From: Kineosporia succinea
GTDB taxonomy: Bacteria > Actinomycetota > Actinomycetes > Actinomycetales > Kineosporiaceae
Direction of reading: 5' to 3'
DNA length: 64,000 nucleotides
Assembly: GCF_030811555.1 (NCBI RefSeq)
Contig: NZ_JAUSQZ010000001.1
Coordinates: 1,674,001 to 1,738,000, forward strand
Position numbers and translations under genes: made by a program. The notes below the pieces were generated by a model, which saw only the letters and a program-made list of their open reading frames with translations, searched no databases and was not told where the DNA came from. Of the stretch, positions 60,952 through 64,000 are shown piece after piece (the first letter of the stretch is position 1; each line of letters opens with the position of its first letter).

Positions 60952-61722
60952 GTGGCAGGGGCGAAGAAGGGTGGACGACGTGAGCACCGGTCCCAGCCGT
61001 CACGAGCCGTTCGCAGACGGCGCCGTTCCACCCTGCTGACCGTGTCACTGGGCGTGGCCGCGATGACCGGGGGCCTGTTCGTCAGCGGAACCCTCGACCC
61101 GGTGGTGCACGACGTGGTCGCCTACGTGTCCTCGGGCTCGTCCGACGCGAACGGGCTGAACGCCGAGAAGGTCGCGGACTGGATGTACACCGACGACGTG
61201 CCCGACTGGTCGCAGGTGCGAGGTGTTCCCGAGAAGGTGCAGCGGCCGTCGGCACCGACCGACGCGGTGCGCCCGACCATCGCCCCGCCGGAGAGCCCGC
61301 ACCGCTTCATCTTCTCCGGCCAGCCCCCGATGCCGACCTACAGCCTGGCTCCGCGCGACGACTGCATGCAGCCGCACAACCCGGTCTCGATCGCCCACAA
61401 CTTCGTGGTGACGGCGACCGGCGGTGGCAGCGTCTCGGTGCGCTGGTGGGACATGGGCGACCCGGACACCCAGACCTACGAGGTAGTGGCCGTGCCGCGG
61501 TACGTGAACCAGTACGACTACTCCAGGCCCAGGGCCGACCCGCCGAAGAAGTTCACCGAGGTCAAGGCGTCCAAGGGCTGCAAGCAGATGAGCACCACCG
61601 TCACCGGCCTGGCCAAGGGCTCCCAGTACACCTTCAGCCTGATGGGCGTGAACAAGTCCCCGCTGAACGGCCGGGCCTACTCGATCACCCGGGCGACCAG
61701 CGAGACCATCACCATCAAGTGA
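60952..61722 (+). CDS. Membrane-anchored protein with fibronectin type III-like domain
   Basis: The 256-residue protein has an Arg-rich cytoplasmic start, one span (about 27-47), a Pro/Ser-rich stalk and an extracytoplasmic FN3-like beta-sandwich (about 145-256) with S-V-R-W-W-D and the typical T-V-T-G-L-A-K-G-S-Q-Y-T-F end; a Cys pair (D-D-C-M and K-G-C-K) flanks it. FN3 domains in bacteria usually occur on surface or glycan-acting proteins; here there is no enzyme domain. Ligand and role are unknown. GTG start after GAGGAGGGG. Confidence 0.8.
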   Translation: MAGAKKGGRREHRSQPSRAVRRRRRSTLLTVSLGVAAMTGGLFVSGTLDPVVHDVVAYVSSGSSDANGLNAEKVADWMYTDDVPDWSQVRGVPEKVQRPSAPTDAVRPTIAPPESPHRFIFSGQPPMPTYSLAPRDDCMQPHNPVSIAHNFVVTATGGGSVSVRWWDMGDPDTQTYEVVAVPRYVNQYDYSRPRADPPKKFTEVKASKGCKQMSTTVTGLAKGSQYTFSLMGVNKSPLNGRAYSITRATSETITIK

Positions 61723-61741
61723 CGGTCTCGCCGGATCACTC

Positions 61742-63310
61742 TCAGGCCGGCTTCAGGGTCTTCGACCAGAGCGACCTGCCGTCGATGTCCCGCAGGTGGA
61801 CCGTGAAATCCCGGCTGTGGCCGTCGATCTCGACCTCACCGAAGAACTGGTAGCCCTCCATCGGCGAGGTGTTCGCCCGCGGTGGCGCCGCCACGAACTC
61901 GGCCTTCGGCCCGAACGTGGAGTCGAGCGCGTTGGGGCCGAACGCCCCCGCGTGCAGCGGGCCGCTGACGAACTCCCAGAACGGGTCGAAGTCCTGGAAG
62001 GCCGCGCGGGACGGGTCGTAGTGGTGGGCGGCCGTGTAGTGCACGTCAGCCGTGAGCCACACCGTGTTGCCGATCCGGCGCCGTTTGATCTCCCGCAGGA
62101 TCCAGGCGATCTGGCGCTCCCGGCCGAGCGGCGCGCCCGCGTTGCCCTGCGCCACCGCCTCGATGTCGTCGCCGTCCGGCACGACCAGCCCGATCGGCAT
62201 GTCCGACTGGATGACCTTCCAGGTGGCCTTGGACTTCTTCAGCTCCGAGACCAGCCAGCGGGCCTGCTCGCCGCCGAGGATGCCGCCGTCCGGCGACGGT
62301 CCCCCGGCCTGCAGGCCCGGGGTGTTCGCGTCCCGGTAGGTGCGCATGTCGAGGATGAAGATGTCGAGCAGCGGGCCGTACGAGACCTTGCGGTAGATCT
62401 GGTGGTCGCGCACCGTGCGTGGGCTGAGTGGCTGGTACTCGGTCCACGCCTGGTAGGCACGGGCCTTCAGCACGTCGGTGTCCTTCTCGGAGTACCGGGT
62501 GTCGTCGAGAATCTCGCCCGGGTACCAGTTGTTGCTGACCTCGTGGTCGTCCCACTGCGACACCAGCGGCGTGTGCGCGTAGAAGTCCCGCAGCCCGGCG
62601 TCACCGAGGTTGTAGCGGTGCGCACCGCGGAAGTCGGCGAGCGTCTCGGCCACGTGAGACTTGGCCTCCTCCAGCTCGTTCCGGTACACCCGGCCGTCGG
62701 GCAGGGTGACGTCGCCGGTGATCGGGCCGTCGGCGTAGATCGAGTCGCCGGAGTGCAGGAAGAAGTGGGCGTCACGCCCCCGCATCGCCCGGTAGATCGG
62801 GAAGCCGCCGAGGTCGGGGTTACGGCCCCAGCCCTGGCCGGCCTGGTCGCCGCTCCACAGGAAGCGCAGGTCGCGGGCCTTGCGCGGGGCGGTGCGCAGC
62901 AGGCCGTCGGTGTGCTCTCCGACCACCCGGTGCGAGTCCGGGTGGGTCAGCACCACGCGATAGGTGACGTCCTCACCAGCGGGCAGCCCGTGCAGCTGGA
63001 CCCGGCCGGTGAAGTCGCTGCGGCCGGTCAGCACCGGACCGCGGAAGACCCGGCTGCGCCCGGAGAACCGGCCGGTGGGCGAGACCTGCACGAACATCCG
63101 CGCGGGCCGGTCGGAGCGGGTCCAGACCACCGCGCTGTCGGCGGTGACATCACCCGCCTGTACGCCGTGGGTGATGGAGGGTCTGGCCGTGTCGACCAGA
63201 GCCGACGAGGAGGCTGCCGGGACGAGTACGCCGGAGGCGGTGACGCCGGTGATACCGAGGGCGCCACGCAGCACTCCACGCCGGGAGGGCCGGGAGACAG
63301 GGTTAGGCAT
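61742..63310 (-). CDS. phoD: Alkaline phosphatase D, Tat-exported
   Basis: From the ATG at 63310 (GAAGG upstream) the product is 522 residues. A Tat signal (S-R-R-G-V-L-R-G) is followed by the PhoD N-terminal Ig-like domain (H-G-V-Q-A-G-D-V-T-A-D-S-A-V-V-W-T-R-S) and the metallophosphatase domain with S-G-D-S-I-Y-A-D-G, W-D-D-H-E-V-S-N-N and T-A-D-V-H-Y-T. The enzyme hydrolyses phosphodiesters and monoesters outside the cell, with iron/calcium in the known structure. Phosphate control is expected for the family; I could not pick out a reliable Pho box. Confidence 0.95.
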   Translation of the reverse strand: MPNPVSRPSRRGVLRGALGITGVTASGVLVPAASSSALVDTARPSITHGVQAGDVTADSAVVWTRSDRPARMFVQVSPTGRFSGRSRVFRGPVLTGRSDFTGRVQLHGLPAGEDVTYRVVLTHPDSHRVVGEHTDGLLRTAPRKARDLRFLWSGDQAGQGWGRNPDLGGFPIYRAMRGRDAHFFLHSGDSIYADGPITGDVTLPDGRVYRNELEEAKSHVAETLADFRGAHRYNLGDAGLRDFYAHTPLVSQWDDHEVSNNWYPGEILDDTRYSEKDTDVLKARAYQAWTEYQPLSPRTVRDHQIYRKVSYGPLLDIFILDMRTYRDANTPGLQAGGPSPDGGILGGEQARWLVSELKKSKATWKVIQSDMPIGLVVPDGDDIEAVAQGNAGAPLGRERQIAWILREIKRRRIGNTVWLTADVHYTAAHHYDPSRAAFQDFDPFWEFVSGPLHAGAFGPNALDSTFGPKAEFVAAPPRANTSPMEGYQFFGEVEIDGHSRDFTVHLRDIDGRSLWSKTLKPA

Positions 63311-63411
63311 GGCCTTCAGGCTGCTCGCCGCCGGGGACCACCACGCCATCAGGAAGTGACACAGAGGCGACCATCGAATGGACGCCTCAAGGCTTAGGAG
63401 GGCCTGACCCG

Positions 63412-64000
63412 TCACAGTCCGGGAGGCAGGGCGGGTTCGGCCACGATCGGCTGCCGCATCGCGGTCACCGTGGTCCAGCCCTGGCGCAGGAGGGCCAGGT
63501 CACTGCCCGGACCGGCGTGCTCGCCCGGCTCGCGGAACGCCATCGTCACGAAACCCTCTCCCGGATCACCAATCTCGGCCTGCACCACGCCGAAGTCGGC
63601 GAACCCGGCCGGTTTCGGGCCCCTGACCTGATCGAGCGGGCGGTCGGGGATGTTCACGTTCACCGCGAAGAGCCCGGCCCGGGCCTCGGCGAACCAGCGC
63701 AGGACCCGGGGCGTCTCGGCCCGCACGGTGTCCCAGTGCTGCGGCGGCCAGCCGTCCACGGACAGGGCCAGGCCCGGCACGCCGTGGTTGGCGGCCGTCA
63801 GCGCCGCCCCCACGGTGCCCGAATGGATCACGGCCTGGCCGGTGTTCGCGCCGTGGTTCACCCCCGACAGCACGATGTCCGGCACGTCGCCGAACGCCCC
63901 GCGCACCCCGACGAACGCGATCATCGCGGGTGACGCGTGCACGGCGAAGGCCTTCACCCCCGCCACCTCGACCCGGTCGTACAGCAGCCGCCCGCCCTGC
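63412..64000 (-). CDS. surE: SurE-type 5'/3'-nucleotidase (5' end beyond window)
   Basis: The last ~195 codons are present; the N-terminal D-D-G-x-x-A-x-G metal site lies outside. The visible part has the SurE core D-I-V-L-S-G-V-N-H-G-A-N-T-G with H-S-G-T-V-G-A-A-L-T-A. SurE proteins dephosphorylate nucleoside monophosphates. The stop is 101 bases upstream of the phoD start on the same strand. Confidence 0.9.
   Translation of the reverse strand, partial: QGGRLLYDRVEVAGVKAFAVHASPAMIAFVGVRGAFGDVPDIVLSGVNHGANTGQAVIHSGTVGAALTAANHGVPGLALSVDGWPPQHWDTVRAETPRVLRWFAEARAGLFAVNVNIPDRPLDQVRGPKPAGFADFGVVQAEIGDPGEGFVTMAFREPGEHAGPGSDLALLRQGWTTVTAMRQPIVAEPALPPGL

Noticed and set aside
63311-63415. N-terminal extension of phoD by 35 residues
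   Set aside because: The Tat signal starts at the internal ATG with a good SD; the extension is not signal-like and reaches the surE stop.

Overview
The window is about 64 kb of very GC-rich DNA. Coding density is high, GTG and TTG starts are common, and third codon positions are mostly G or C. Together with actinobacterial gene neighbourhoods (sepX/glpR-rimJ-mog-moaC-moeA-galU; 5-formyltetrahydrofolate cyclo-ligase, ruc, SAF protein, mscL), this points to a chromosomal segment of a high-GC actinomycete. A Kineosporia-like or related soil genus is my inference, not something I can prove here. I see no rRNA, tRNA, CRISPR array, insertion sequence, prophage or integrase.

Layout. 1-3338: the 5' part of a class A beta-lactamase lipoprotein and a divergent pair of FAD-linked oxidases (BBE type and alditol oxidase). 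3333-17000: one 13.7-kb gene for a 4,555-residue surface protein with 48 IPT/TIG repeats and a C-terminal membrane anchor. 17156-23011: a galactose module, with a secreted GH2 enzyme carrying an AbfB domain, galK, a DeoR-type regulator and galT; galT is preceded by a small overlapping ORF that looks like its detached N-terminus. 23292-23930: an XRE/cupin regulator. 23939-30500: a minus-strand run galU-moeA-moaC-mog-rimJ-sepX, linking molybdopterin genes to the actinobacterial division protein SepX/GlpR, here greatly enlarged by low-complexity repeats. 30510-32654: a membrane diguanylate cyclase. 32869-42171: folate cyclo-ligase, penicillin-acylase-type Ntn hydrolase, cation/proton antiporter, ribD, a CIRCE-controlled FmdB/Ruc-type chaperone, a repeat-rich SAF/CpaB-like protein and mscL. 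42477-50893: SRPBCC protein, an orphan secreted protein, a 1,518-residue SF1 helicase-nuclease fusion with a defective P-loop, an orphan protein, a Nudix hydrolase, and DUF305 and DUF3105 membrane proteins. 51159-59737: urease in two blocks, ureABC and ureFGD, separated by about 4 kb that holds an iron-regulated binding protein, two paralogous secreted proteins and an AbrB-type transporter. 59691-64000: a GH16-fold protein without recognisable catalytic residues, an FN3-domain membrane protein, a Tat-exported PhoD phosphatase and a surE fragment.

How the genes work together. The galactose module would release galactose outside the cell (GH2) and feed it to GalK and GalT; galU further along supplies UDP-glucose. 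The ureABC and ureFGD blocks give a urease with accessory proteins F, G and D but no ureE and no nickel importer in view. The galU-sepX run joins cofactor synthesis with cell-division scaffolding. The strongest regulatory sites are a CIRCE operator at 39390-39416, an IdeR/DmdR-type iron box at 53602-53620 and repeated half-palindromes around the galactose regulator.

A recurring theme is intragenic tandem repetition (IPT protein, SepX, SAF protein, helicase tail). A second theme is very tight or overlapping convergent gene ends.
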